The notes below the pieces were generated by a model. It had not been told where the DNA came from. It did no database searches and worked only from the letters and a program-made list of their open reading frames with translations. From Parastagonospora avenae f. sp. tritici 18332-5 (Eukaryota; Ascomycota; Dothideomycetes; Pleosporales; Phaeosphaeriaceae): a stretch of 64,000 bases of DNA. The number at the start of each line of letters is the position of its first letter. The stretch's first letter is position 1. The stretch covers positions 1 to 64,000 of the forward strand of contig JAFJTR010000068.1 in assembly GCA_022559985.1 (NCBI GenBank), read 5' to 3'. Shown here in pieces: positions 31,528 to 42,823 of this stretch. Position numbers and translations under genes: made by a program.

Positions 31528-34034
31528 CTATATCCAACCAGGAGGCGGCTGGTTTTTTGGTTTCGAAGGGAATGGAGAGAACAAGTTTCCAGACACCCTC
31601 CAACCCTGATTAGGTTGCAGTTTCACTTTCAATTCTTTTGCCTTTGCTCTCGGAGTCCTGATACTTCCGGACCGAGTGATCTTCTCTTGCATCGCATCTG
31701 GTAATCCATATAGAAGTGTCGCGTATGCAGACGTTTTGTAAACACCGACACGGTCAATCTCGAGTGCAGACTTGGCTATGGTAGCTGCAAGAAAGATGAA
31801 AGAAATGCAAAGAAGTCCAAGCGGAAGAGTGAGCCATTCCCATCGGACATGTACAAAGTTCTCAGGATTGTACGCTTGCCCAAGTAGCATTTCCCTGCTA
31901 GGTGAAGATCGGATCACATTTGTCAGGGCTGTGGCAAATCTCTCTAAGTGGCGAGTGATGTCTTTCGACGCTTGCCATTTAAAATGCGGTATGCTTTGTG
32001 TTGTTGGCCCATTCGCATAGTTTTTGAATCTTAAAATCGATGGCGATGAAGCATCCGCAGCAGTATAAGTGGCTGGGAAGAAATCGTCAAACATGAACAT
32101 CAAGTTTGCTGCGGTAACATTGTCAATGCGATAAGAAGTGTTGTAGACAACTTCTTGTGCACTGTTCGGGCGAAGTCGTGAGGATCCGACGGAGATGTTT
32201 TGTGCGTAGATCAATGAAGGGCCAGCGTCAGTCTCGAAAGTTTCCCATGGCCATGAGTATGGGACGGACTCAGTGTGTAAGTAGGTGGAAGTGATGTTCT
32301 CTTTATACCGTCCCCAGTCATAGGATGACTTGATAGTCTGAATGCACCATGAAAGTACGCATTCATGGACGACGGGTGTTTCGTTTCGATAGACTCCCTC
32401 GATTCCGTTGATCGACGACACAATAAGACCGTCCAGTATAGCGTTGCGAATCTCGTTGTATCGAATTGACCCGAATCCATAGTAGGGGGCCTTGGTATCG
32501 AAGTCGGTGAGCGGCACAGTACGCACTAACAAAGCCTCGCCAGGCGTTGAGTTTGATCCCGAACCGTTCATAATGTAGTCCGATACGAGAATCGGTGCAC
32601 TCGGTTTGTCGTCCGAAGCATTGCTAGTGTGGTTAAGGAAGTAACCGCAGACAGTCCCATTTGGGTAAGGGTCTGTTTTCAGAGGACCTGTCCAGCTAGC
32701 ACTCCAGTCTATTGTAGTATGAAGACAAGCAAAGTTAAGGTCTAGGTCTTTAGTGACATCCTCACAACTGCTGCAGACCGCAAGAGTCTGGTACTCTGGC
32801 CAGGTACAGTTGCTGGTAGGGCATGACAGCGGTATTTCAGGGCGAGTGCCATTGCCAAAAGGCACAGGTTGCGTACCGTTGCTGTAAAAGAAATCTTTGG
32901 CGACTCCCACAAGCTGTCGGTTCTCCATAGTGATCTCGTAACCCCCAACGTAGACCGGGATGGTCGCAGGACTGTAGTTGACAACCCTTGGTATGGCGCT
33001 TGAGGTGTTTTGCAATGCCCAGCGGTCAGGGAAATCAACTACCTGCTGGAAGAATGGATCCAGAGCAAGAGATGTTAACATGATGATAGCCCCTCAAGCC
33101 GCAAAGCTTTAGCTTTCGTTCGGATTAAGAGTAACATGGAGCCCCAAGGGCCCCTCGAGGCGTTATCGAATATCTCAAAGTCCCACATCTGCTTTGAGTG
33201 CTCCAAGAACCAGCTCCATTTAAGCTGATCGAGAGCCTCCGAAACAGGTAACAAGAGTGCAGCGTCAGCTAGCTTCGATAAGATGGAGATGAAGGCATTC
33301 AAGGTGAGAGGCGTCCTCTTGGCGATGTGCCATTTCGTCAGTGGCTCATCCCTCAAATATATGAGCACGCCTATTACAGCAGCCATACACAGCGCGCTGA
33401 AGAGCCAGCTGATGATCTCCAGTAACCATCTTTTCAGGATATTACCAGAGGCACTATACCTCCATAGTCTTTCTTCAATCCGCTGTGCAAAGTTTGATTC
33501 TGGATCAGACTTCTCATTGATCGGCGATGAAACTTCGATTGAAGGGGGGTTCGAGAGTCCATTGACGATACCCAGCCCAGGGAAGGTGTTGTTGATAGGT
33601 GTCTTCTCATTTATCGGGGGTATTTGCAGAGTCGGAACATTATCAAGTTGGATGCGTGGACGTTGTGTGGGAAAGAAACGAAGAGCAGGTCGACGGGTCT
33701 GTTGTTGCTGGATCTCTGGTGGTGGTTCGGGTATTGGCCAGATGATGGAGCGGTCACTCGAGGTTTGAATGGTAGTAGTTGGGCTTGGGTCTGTCGGACT
33801 TGGCTGGGGTAGGTACGCGTGGGCTGGTGTCAGATGAGTGGACTTGTGATGCGACGCGACCTCTGGAGTGGTGGGCGTTGTGGGTGTGGTGCCATAAGTT
33901 TTGGCTGTCACTAGCCTTTCATCTGCGGCTTCGAGGTAGATCGGGATATTAGGATAAGCTGGCCATAGAGAGGGACTCCGAGGCGATCGCGCCATATTCG
34001 ACTTTAGACCTGGGATTGAAATTGGATAAGGCAT
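31528..34034 (-). pseudogene. DUF3176 membrane-protein gene with frameshift (paralog 5), partner in block B
   Basis: Colinear with the 827-aa gene at 18471-20954, including the N-terminal Ser/Pro/Thr-rich region ('MPYPISIPG', 'YGTTPTTPTTPE', 'DRSIIWPIPEPPPE'). The ATG is at 34034. The DUF3176 core ('NFAQRIEERLWRYSASGN', 'EALDQLKWSWFLE', 'FDNASRGPWGSMLLL') runs into a stop at 33075. The downstream frame resumes as 'MLTSLALDPFFQQVVDFPDR' from about 33096, continues through the ectodomain ('CPTSNCTWPEYQTLAVCSSC'), the C-terminal span ('WEWLTLPLGLLCISFIFLA') and the tail 'PPPGWI'. One frame change at about 33075-33115 separates the halves; everything else is intact. This is either a recent loss of function or a sequencing error. 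Confidence 0.82.
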
Positions 34035-34191
34035 ACGATGAGCGATAGCAAGTTTCTTCCAAATTGGAAGGAGCGAGGACAAGAATTCTTGTTAAGCCCG
34101 CAAACTAAAGGAATGATATGGAAGGTTGAGCAATCACCATGCTTTCTTGTTGAAGTTCTCACCTTCTGACTATAACCGATACAGGTTGCTG

Positions 34192-34811
34192 TACGCCTCC
34201 GCCATCAGATTTTGTGATTGGACTGTGCTCGAAACACCAAACACTGCTGCTACTGCGGCGTAAATGCCGCTACACTTCCGTTCTAGAAGATGATGCATTA
34301 CCGAGCTGATCGACCATTCACCTGTCAGGCTAGGCGCAGAGATCCGTGCCCGCCTCCACGAATAAATGCCAAGAAAAGCGGCTGAGTGCTGTTTCCAGGA
34401 CAGCTAAGTGCGGCGTGGGTGTCGGATGCCATTAGGCCGGGTACCGGTGAGGGCGTAGCCGTACAGAGAAGTAGTATAAGCGCTGGCGTGGCCAGATGTC
34501 TAGCCTAGTGTACAATCTTGCCGCCGCGTTATGAAAAGATCATGCAGGTTGGCATATTAATAGCATTCAGCCCCCGCACGAGGTTGGGTAGATGATGACG
34601 ATGCGGCACAGTATATAGGCGCTTCGAGCCTTATTATTCCTTGAAACGAACGTATCAGCGCAGTGTTTAGAGATGTTGGTTGTTTATGCTAATCGAGCAA
34701 ATTAGGGTCAATGTCTTAAGCTGCTGAATTGAACGCATAATGTAGCGTGGCGTGGTAGTGGGGTGGGGGCGTTATTCATCTTAAGGTCTTCGAGGTAGGG
34801 TATAGGGCTCG
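34192..34811. repeat. Nearly identical 620-bp upstream tract, copy B
   Basis: Matches 21101-21721. It begins 158 bp upstream of the start codon at 34034, so its position relative to the gene is conserved. Differences are one indel and seven transitions in the last 100 bp, four of which fit CpA-to-TpA changes. Beyond 34811 the sequence differs from that beyond 21721, where a transposon starts. Confidence 0.9.
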
Positions 34812-36284
34812 TGCACAGTTCACGATCTGATATTTTAAGCGCAGAGCGCTGATCCTCTAACTTAAATTTAGCTAACGAATGGCAGTTGCTGAATAGACGA
34901 CCTAGTTGATAACAACTAAATTCTGTCTTCGCTGTGCAGTTGTGCATTTGGTCGTGAACACACTACAAACAAACCGCCACTTATAGTGGTTGTGTCAGTG
35001 CTTACTAGGTATGCAGCTCTAGCCGGCGACTTTAGCAATGTTGTCCATCGATCGTTGTATGCCTTCTTCATTGCCACCTAGGCAATCTTCTTCTCATTAG
35101 CGGAATGCCTTGTCACCACTATGCCTTCGCAACTAACGTCTTATTTAGCAATAAACATCTACCGAAACGTTGATGGTCGGCGGATCAGGCTTCTCTAAGA
35201 CAAGCCTAGTCAGCGCGGCTATCGAATGCTTCCATGGACGTGGTCGGCCTTCTCATTGGAGCCACTGGTTATGCCATTGGAAGAATGGAGACGCCACCAA
35301 CTCCACGTACGCTCGGGGAGTTTTAGCTCCCAGTCTGACGGTTGGTGGCACATCTGCTGTAGCCGCTTGCGGCTGGATTCATCAAGATTGCATAGGGAAA
35401 CATCACTATCGTGCACTGACCGACTACGTTTGCTGTTTCGACTATAATCAGGTGGCTGAGATTTCGGCCTCGGGTGCTGATGCTCTCAGCACGGTGCGAG
35501 TGATTACAAAACGAACACGTCACCGATGAGGCTGAGAAGATGTTAACCTTGGAAGTAGAGTCTCAACGCCCAGGACTACAGGCGCGAATCGAAACAGCAT
35601 AATCATACGGGTGATCCTGAACCGATGGTGATGCTAATTCGTGCTCGCAATATTGCCAACACGGCACAGTAACAGCACTGGACAGTGATCCACCTGACCC
35701 TTCATCAAAACTCCAAACCAAAGGCTACATCAATACGCGCCCTCTACGACCAAGATGGTGTCCGGAACAATCTGCCAGCGACTGGATTGAGCATTTCTCC
35801 AGGAGCGCTACTTCACAAGCCCACATCTAGTGAGACAGTTATTGATTGACAGGCAATGCCCCCACAGCCAGGCTGATAGGCAATGCTTGTTAACTTCTAC
35901 CGCATGATTTAGAGGACGACAAGTGTTTCCTAAATTTACGCAAATGGAGCTGAAGGAGGTTCAACATACTGACATTCTCCAACAGTTTTCTACGCTTGCA
36001 GTGCACTGCTGTTCTTATGGTAAGTACGCGAATATGTCTCAGCTTCGATGTCACGATTGTTTTAGAGCGGATGTTGTTTCATTCTCCGCTCTACATATCT
36101 GACAGCTGTCACAAAGCCGCGCTACGTGTGTAGAACCGCAACATCCATGCATAACAACCCGCAACCTCTATTCGAGTCATATCTCATGTAATCCGCCAAT
36201 CAGCCCAAACCTCTCTGATACATCTCTAGTTCGCAGCATCGCACTGAGCTACACAACCATTAGCATCCCATTCCACTCAATCAA
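34812..36284. other. Intergenic region, no supported gene
   Basis: About 1.5 kb. A plus-strand frame at 35170-35529 and its overlapping shadows have no recognisable domain. A segment at about 34806-34985 has weakly inverted ends (GTTCACGA and TCGTGAAC) but no target duplication I can see. Confidence 0.4.
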
Positions 36285-36596
36285 TCAGAACAGTAAACAC
36301 TCACTCTTCTGCGCACTGCACTCTTGCGTGCTGAAGTCCGCATTTCCCGCATTCGCCACATTCGCACAAGCATTAAACTGCTGATCACAGCTCCTCTGCA
36401 GCGCGCCCTGAAGGTTCACAAACGTATCTCCCTTGACGCTAAACGGGCGCACCGCATTGCCCGAGTCGAGCACGGGCGTCGCCGCGATGCCGCCCAGCGC
36501 GCCGTTGAAGGACTGCGAGTTGGCTTGGCGCGGGAGCACAGCGGCGGAGGAGGTGGCTGCGAGAGCGAGGGCGAGGACGGTGGTGAAGAATTGCAT
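36285..36596 (-). CDS. Small secreted protein, 103 aa, four cysteines
   Basis: The protein starts with a clear signal peptide ('MQFFTTVLALALAATSSAAV') followed by a 'LPRQ' stretch that could be a pro-peptide cut site. The mature part contains 'FNGALGGIAATPVLDSGNAV', 'GDTFVNLQGALQRSC' and two Cys pairs in 'CDQQFNACAN' and 'QECSAQKSEC'. This layout occurs in small secreted proteins of plant-associated ascomycetes, whose function is generally unknown. It is intronless and lies in a gene-poor stretch at the edge of the accessory island. It might be a cell-surface protein or an effector candidate; nothing in the sequence decides. Confidence 0.75.
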   Translation of the reverse strand: MQFFTTVLALALAATSSAAVLPRQANSQSFNGALGGIAATPVLDSGNAVRPFSVKGDTFVNLQGALQRSCDQQFNACANVANAGNADFSTQECSAQKSECLLF

Positions 36597-37332
36597 GGTG
36601 ATTGGTTTGTTTTAGTTTGGCTTGGTATGTGTGAAGAAATCAAATCGTAAAAGTGGGTATCAAAAAAGTGTTTGTATGAACAGAGCGACTTGCGCTTAAA
36701 GAATGTATGTAGATGGAAAGTGGTAGTGAATGTTGCTGAGAATGGGTGAGACTTGCTGGCCCACGTCTCCTTCGCTCCCTCACACGATATATATACACAC
36801 ATGCACTCCGCGGCTTCGCGACATCATCACCACCAGTTGCGAACGTCGCAGCGTCAATGCTCGGAATCCCGTGTTCCAGAATACTCTGCCTGAGCGCCTG
36901 AAACTCGCGACGGGACGTGCTTGGCACAACATGTGCTTCAGGTGCGGTTTAGCAGGGGCATGCATGCGAAACATTTTCGCAATCGTAGGTTCTCAATGGA
37001 GGAGATATGTTTATAGAATGCGCGATATTATAGCTTGGAGTGCCTGAGCGATATCCTGGAATTAAGCCTCGTGTATGATGTAGCGCTTGAGCGTGGGCGC
37101 TGGGCGCTGGGCGCAGCTGGGGTTAGCCTGGCTGTGTCGATGCTGTAGCGATGTTTGGCGATGTTCGAAGGTCCGCTGATCGGGAGTCATTGTGGTGAGA
37201 AGGTGTGCAGTTGCATGCTTCATGATAAGAAGAAGGGTGAGGGTAAAGCGTGGGGGTTATGCACAAGCACAACTCCCAATCTAGCATTAAAATCTATAGT
37301 CGAACGAGTAAAATCTATACTGCTCTCATTAA
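36597..37332. other. Intergenic region, no supported gene
   Basis: Contains a short G+C-rich run of GGGCGCT-type repeats near 37090-37115. Otherwise nothing recognised. Confidence 0.4.
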
Positions 37333-39420
37333 TCATATGTAATATCGTTTCCTGTTCAATCTCGCAACCCGCCCATCGTCCGCCTTTGCAAACGCAATCG
37401 CGCCGACGGGCTCGTTCGGACATACGTCTCCTATGCGCACTGGCAGATCGTGTAATAGTGCCGAGCGCTCGAGGCCATATAATGTCGAACCGCCAGTATT
37501 TATCGGAACGTATGGGTTCAGCATCGCCATTGAGGAAGCGTATCCGATGATGTCTGGCGCGAGCGTCATGTACCTGAGCGTAAGGCCAGCGTATGCTGCA
37601 GCTAGCAAGATGAGCGAGCTAAACAAGAGCGCGGCGAACCACTTCCAGTTTGTTTTGTAGACCGGCAGAGTTTGCTGGATTACACGGGCTTGGGTGCCGT
37701 TGAATGTGATGTTTGGGCTGAAGCCGTTGGGGTTGACCAACACGCCCGTCTGTGTGAGGTTACCTGGCAGAGCTCCGCCCAGTGTAGTAGTTGCGAATGT
37801 AGACTGGTGGAAGGTATTCCACAAAATTGTGAGACGTCGCGCAAAGACGTCAGGATCGAGCTTATACAACTGTACATTGTCGAAAGTTGCGCCGATGAAG
37901 TTTGTTGGATCTGCCATCCACTTCTCCGCATTGGTGGAGCCTCGGGCTGAAGGGCTGTCCACGTCTATGTTGTCTACGCGTGGCAGCACTGTCATGAGGT
38001 TGCGGATAATATTGGCCCGGGTGATAAGATCGGTATCGTTCGTGTACCCATCTGCAAACAAATCGAGCTTTCGCATTGACCCAACGCCACAGGAAGTACC
38101 ATTGCAGTTGACTCGCGCCTCGAAGTAGTTGTAGTCCACGTTGCAAGCAGTTACCGAGTAATTTGAGAAGGTAGCTCCGTCGATGGCCAAAGACATGGAG
38201 AGAATCGGACGGGGGTATTCTCCTATACGCGGCGAAGATGGGTCGCCCATCAATCCCCACGTTCCAGTAACATTGGCCCAGATGCTTTCATTCTTGAGAC
38301 CGGATTGAATTTCGTTCCTTGAGCACGTGATGTCGAATTGACGTGCCTTGATGCTGAAGTTGCTGTAGCCGTCTCGGGGCATACCGATTGTCGGGACACC
38401 AATGAGAGAGCCATAAGTCGCATTTCCTCCATCTTCATCACGATATACCTGCTTCCACTCATTCGGAGTGTCGTCTTCAATATCCCTGTACAAAGGGAGC
38501 TTCACATTTCCCCATAGATCCATGGAGGTGTCCTGGTACTTGGAGCTACTGAGCAAAGCAGCCAAGAAAATGGAAGTGTACGTGGCACGCCCGCTGTTCA
38601 TGGAACTAGCACCTTCCAGAGATGAAGTTGTCGCAGATCCAGGGTCCAGATACCGAACAGTGGCAACCGATGAGATGTTCTGATTCTCTGTACTGAGAAG
38701 TCGAAGAGCGGATTGGCCACCAACAGGTGACAAGAGCCATATCAGTACCGTAAAGACTCCGACGATAGACCAGTAGCGAAGAGTAATTTGTCGCTCGAGT
38801 GCGGTGAAGACAGATTGGCATCCAAAAAGCTGCTCGAGACGTCCAAGTGTAGTCCCTCGTTCAGCTAGGTATACTCCCAACGAGCGAAAAAATCGTCCCA
38901 TGAGAGCAGCAAATATCACCGGGAAGATAGTTGGTGACAAAAGCAACGTCTGTTCAAGCTTGAAGCCATACAGCGATGCCTCTTTGCCATCCAGTCGCGC
39001 AGCCGTTAGCGCAAGAGCTGACAGATCTTAGCGCATTCCTCGCAGAAGAAGTAGATTTAGATGAAACTCACCAACAAACATGATTGGTGTGGATGCCAAG
39101 ATCGCATCAAAAACCATGAGCCCAGCTCTCAGCGGAGTCAGAGTCGCAACCTGTTGCGCCTGAACACTCGGCCTCACACCTGGCGGTGGAGGTAATGGCC
39201 AGGTCGTCGACCAGCTTGTCGACCTCGATCTTCGAAAAAACGGATTTTTGTCCCCCATATCCTCGCCCTTCCACTCTCCATCCGGACTCCGGGAGATGCT
39301 CGGAGACCTGCCATGCGCTGGCGCATAAGCCGGATCGTATCGCGTGTCGAGCTCGATGGTGCCGAAATGTGCAGGTTGTATTGGCCGTATATCCGGGTCC
39401 TGCACGGGTTGGTACGCCAT
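37333..39420 (-). CDS. Membrane protein with large glycosylated ectodomain, unknown function
   Basis: Two exons, 39072-39420 and 37333-39026, sum to 2043 nt (680 aa); the intron is GTGAGT to TAAG. A hydrophilic N-terminal region of about 95 residues is followed by a span near 'LRAGLMVFDAILASTPIMFV', another in 'TLLLSPTIFPVIFAALM' and another in 'YWSIVGVFTVLIWLLSP'. An ectodomain of about 400 residues follows, with many N-x-S/T sites. A last span ('WFAALLFSSLILLAAAYAGL') leads to a C-terminal tail with 'PVRIGDVCPNEPVGAIAFA'. The order resembles that of the DUF3176 proteins upstream, but the core motif 'GQLKW' and the Cys motif are absent, so I treat it as a separate family. Function unknown. 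Confidence 0.82.
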
Positions 39421-39959
39421 GACAGCAATACCTCACGATGAGGAAGGAGAGATGGAAGAGAGAAAACCAGACAGGATGACGTTACAGTTGGTCCGCGCGA
39501 TATAGCGCATCAATCGAGTGTACAGGGAGGTTTTGTTGGCGCCTTTCTAGGCTACACGCTACGAGCTTCAGATCATCATTAAGGAGTCGTATAGCTGGTG
39601 GTAGGGCCGAAAAGAACGTTATGCTTTCTGCTGATAAGCATCTTATCTTTGCGCAGTTACTTGAAACTCTGCGCAATCCATCCAGTCGTACAAGCCGGAG
39701 CGCAAGTTGCACGAAACATTTCGATCGTCTTGAATTTGTGGTGCGGTGATGTCGTTGGTGGCAATGCCTGAAATAGAATCGGAGGATAAGGTTGCGCGCT
39801 AGGCCTCCTAGCCTGGCCGACTTTGCCTTGGCCACACGTGAGCACCGCGAGGCTACTACAAGTGCTTACTCTTCAACAAATATCGATATTATGTTCATTG
39901 AAGCAAGGCAAGGACATGTATTTTGATCTACAAATCGCTACTCCAGACCAACATGCACA
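39421..39959. other. Intergenic region with unsupported short frames
   Basis: About 540 bp. Two overlapping minus-strand frames (39482-39835 and 39657-39845) lack known motifs. Confidence 0.4.
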
Positions 39960-40796
39960 TCACCAAAATCTCTCGCTAACCAGCCTCAACCCTTCCTCCC
40001 CAAACTCCCTCACACCCCTCTCCTCCACCCTCACCCTCGTCCTAAACGTCCTCTCCATCTCCCCCGTCTTCCCATTCTTTCCCCAATGCTCCGTTTGCTC
40101 CCTTTTAACCAAGCACCCTTCAATCGCCCACTTCGGTACCGCATCCTCAAACACCACACCCTTCTCCTCCCTCATCATCGCCACCAACTCCTGCGCGCGC
40201 TTCCCATGCATTTCCTTCGTCGAGTACATCGTCCTTGCAAATGAACTCACCGCATTCCGCACCGCGTCGTTTCTGCAGCGCCAGAGTAGGTTGTTCAGCG
40301 CTTCCTCGATACTCGGGACGGCGAAGATGCGCGCGTCGAAATGTGCGGTCCATAGCACGTCTCTCCCACCTTTGAGTACGGGCTCGGGCTGCGCATCTAC
40401 AGCTGCGATTAGGTGCTTGACAAAATTCACAGACGTGTAGCTCGCAGCCAGACTGGAGAGTTTTTGCACTCTTTCGCCGAACGCGCCGACGCCGGTGGAG
40501 AAGATTAGCGTTATCTCGTCGGATTGCGTGTAGGCGAGGGTGGCTGAGGGGAAGAAGGTGAGGAGGGAGGTGCAGGTGGAGAGCATGGCGGAGTGGATGC
40601 GCTCGTCAAAGGGGCGGGCGAAGTGAGATGTGAAGCGGGAGAAGTTGTGGCCGTCGAGGCGCAGTATGATGGGGCTGGATTCTGGTAGGGTTGTGTCGTA
40701 GATGGCTTCGTATTGCTTCATGCGTTCTGCGAGAAGGATGTTGGATGGTGATGACGGTATGCTTTCTGATGGTTGAGCTGAGTTTTGAGTGTCCAT
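39960..40796 (-). CDS. Thg1-like protein (tRNA 5'-end 3'-5' polymerase family)
   Basis: A protein of 278 aa from the ATG at 40796, which has a good AAAATGG context. Another ATG at 40979 would add 61 residues, Arg-rich enough to suggest a possible organelle-targeting extension. The palm-domain motifs of the Thg1 family are clear: 'IILRLDGHNFSRFT', 'HFARPFDERIHSAM' and 'YTQSDEITLIF', with the two metal-binding Asp residues in RLDG and QSDE. The wording (RLDGHNFS, TQSDEIT) is closer to the bacterial/archaeal-type Thg1-like proteins than to canonical eukaryotic Thg1 ('RIDGRGFH', 'SDEYSF'). Family members add nucleotides to tRNA 5' ends in the 3'-5' direction, either tRNA-His guanylylation or 5'-end repair. 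Which of the two applies here is inference; repair seems more likely. Confidence 0.85.
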   Translation of the reverse strand: MDTQNSAQPSESIPSSPSNILLAERMKQYEAIYDTTLPESSPIILRLDGHNFSRFTSHFARPFDERIHSAMLSTCTSLLTFFPSATLAYTQSDEITLIFSTGVGAFGERVQKLSSLAASYTSVNFVKHLIAAVDAQPEPVLKGGRDVLWTAHFDARIFAVPSIEEALNNLLWRCRNDAVRNAVSSFARTMYSTKEMHGKRAQELVAMMREEKGVVFEDAVPKWAIEGCLVKREQTEHWGKNGKTGEMERTFRTRVRVEERGVREFGEEGLRLVSERFW

Positions 40797-41503
40797 TTTG
40801 ACTTGCAACGGCTGGCTGGGAACCCTTGCGGAAGCTACGTTATGGTAAGGTGATGGGGTGATTGCGAATTGTGATCGATGTGGATTCTTCCCAAAAGTAA
40901 GCGACCAAGCTTTCCAGCTATCGCGACACTTCGCAAGCCTTTGCAATCTTGAGTAATCCAATGCAATCGGTCGGTTCATACTCAAAGTGAAAGTTGCACG
41001 TTAAATAAAATGATGCAGCAAATAGATCATAGTGAAATATTGCCTAGCGTGGGTGACTCATCAACCTCACGTGCTTTCAGACTACACCGCTACGAATGTG
41101 TGAAAATCATGAATGAGGTCGGCTGAGACCAGTTCCCGATGAACTCCCCTCTCAAGCATCTACTCCCTCCGAGAATCCATCTCCTTGCGCTCCGCCCCCG
41201 CCCTCGCCCGCTCCAACATCATCTCCGCCGTGCAAACCCGGCGACCCGAGATGCTGCGTATCACAATGTCCAATTTAGCCCTCCAAACGTTCGCATCCGC
41301 AGAGTTAACCTGCTTAAGAGTCTCGGTGTACTCTAAGCCTGCCATGTCAAATGCTTTCCTAGCCGCGTGATATGCATCCCTTGCTGCTTGCCAGTCTGCT
41401 TGGGCCGCGCAATATGCCTTGAAGGCCACGGTTTTCTGGTCAATCGATGCCTTCCAATGCTTCTGGGCCGCAGACTTAGTCTGCTGATAAGCCTCGATGA
41501 AGT

Positions 41504-42344
41504 CTAGGGCGCCTGGCCGTTTGGTTTCAAAGCTGCGAGATATGCGGCCCATTCCGCTTGTCCATCTGCTGCAGGAGACGCGCAGACAGCCGCCCACCAT
41601 GCCGCCAAGGTCACGTGTTTTTGTCTCATCGCTGTGTAGGTCGCGAGTGCTGCTTCTTCGAGGTTCTTGTTGGCGGACGACACTTGTGACTTGACTTCTG
41701 CTGCTGAGGGGTTTGTATCGACGTAGTCCTCAAGCGAGAGCTGAGCAAAGCGGAGGTCGGCTTCAGCTTTGCCGAGGCGTTGGGCAACGAGTTGTTCTGT
41801 GAATGAATCAGTTCATGTATATCTTGAAGATACTTTGTGAAAGGGTCGTACTTTCAGTGTTGGTTGTGCTACAAGCAGCTGTCGACACTGGAATCTCGAC
41901 TCGCGGTCTAGCATCCTTGTTGGTTGGGACACCAGCAGCTTCGCACACCACACTCTCCACTCGCGTATCAAGTTCCACCAACTTCTCCATGTAATCGTAG
42001 AGTTTTTCCCACACGTACTCCTTGAACGTCGTCGCCTGTGTCTCTTTGCGCAGAGCTTTAGCCTTGACCTCTGCCAATCGATCGCGAGCATCTTGGACCT
42101 TGGCCTCGGCCGTCTCTCTCGCCAGCGCTAGGTCCTGAAACGCGTTGAGCTCTTCGAGAGCAGAGCTGATGGAGGCTTCGGCTCTGGCGATGCGTGTCTT
42201 GTTCTCGCGCTCGACGACCTGGCAGGTGGCCACGCAATCATCATGACGGAGCTGGTAAGACTGGAGCACTGGACATAGTAAGCCAAAGGTGTGAAGTAGA
42301 GGAATGGTGTACTCACTCTTTTTGTTGAGATCCTTGGAAGCCAT
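41504..42344 (-). CDS. Coiled-coil protein of unknown function
   Basis: Three exons, 42317-42344, 41852-42268 and 41504-41796, sum to 738 nt (245 aa) with GT-AG introns. The protein is rich in Ala, Glu and Lys with long helical stretches ('RAEASISSALEELNAFQDLA', 'ETAEAKVQDARDRLAEVKAK'), so coiled-coil is likely. No signal peptide or known domain. A TAG at 41504-41506 ends the frame, yet a different frame directly downstream (to 41160) continues with the same kind of sequence ('AAQKHWKASIDQKTVAFKAY', 'QADWQAARDAYHAARKAFD'). The protein may originally have been about 115 residues longer and been cut by a one-base indel near 41505-41515. Confidence 0.65.
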
Positions 42345-42823
42345 TATTTGATAGTAGCAGTTGTTAGTAGGGATCTTGTACTCTATTCTTGCTGTTTGTT
42401 AGTTGAGGAGGCAAGGGTTCTAGACAAATTGAGTAGTCGAGGAAGAGTCGATGTAGGTTGTAACAAAGTTCGTTGTGATTGCGAGCGCGTATTATATAGA
42501 CAGAGGAGAGCCGCTGGCCAGTCTCGGTAAAACCCCGGTACGCATAGCCTGGTTCCGCAGGTAGTGAGTGAAATAATTATAGTCTCGGACCACCGAGACT
42601 CCCCCTCTTAAGCTAAGGAGAAAGGATTGCTGTCGTAACAGTAGCCCTATGACGACTATCTGGCCAAACGTTTGTGAGTGACGTGATCAAACCTGAGTGC
42701 ATGGATCAAGCTGCTAGCTATCATGAATGGCCGAGTAACTCCTGCAACGATCGTCCCACACCACGGATCTCGAGTACCAAGGACTCGAGATAGCCATAGT
42801 TTGAATTGGCCTGGCCCTCACAC
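42345..42823. other. Intergenic region, no supported gene
   Basis: About 480 bp between the coiled-coil gene start and the 3' end of the helicase gene. Nothing recognised. Confidence 0.45.

Noticed and set aside
34806..34985. Possible MITE with GTTCACGA / TCGTGAAC ends
   Set aside because: Only 8 bp of inverted sequence, no target duplication and no second copy seen.
35170..35529. Plus-strand open frame in the gene-poor stretch
   Set aside because: No recognisable motif, overlaps equally long shadows on other frames.
39482..39845. Two overlapping minus-strand frames
   Set aside because: No domain, signal peptide or consistent splice sites; composition fits non-coding sequence.
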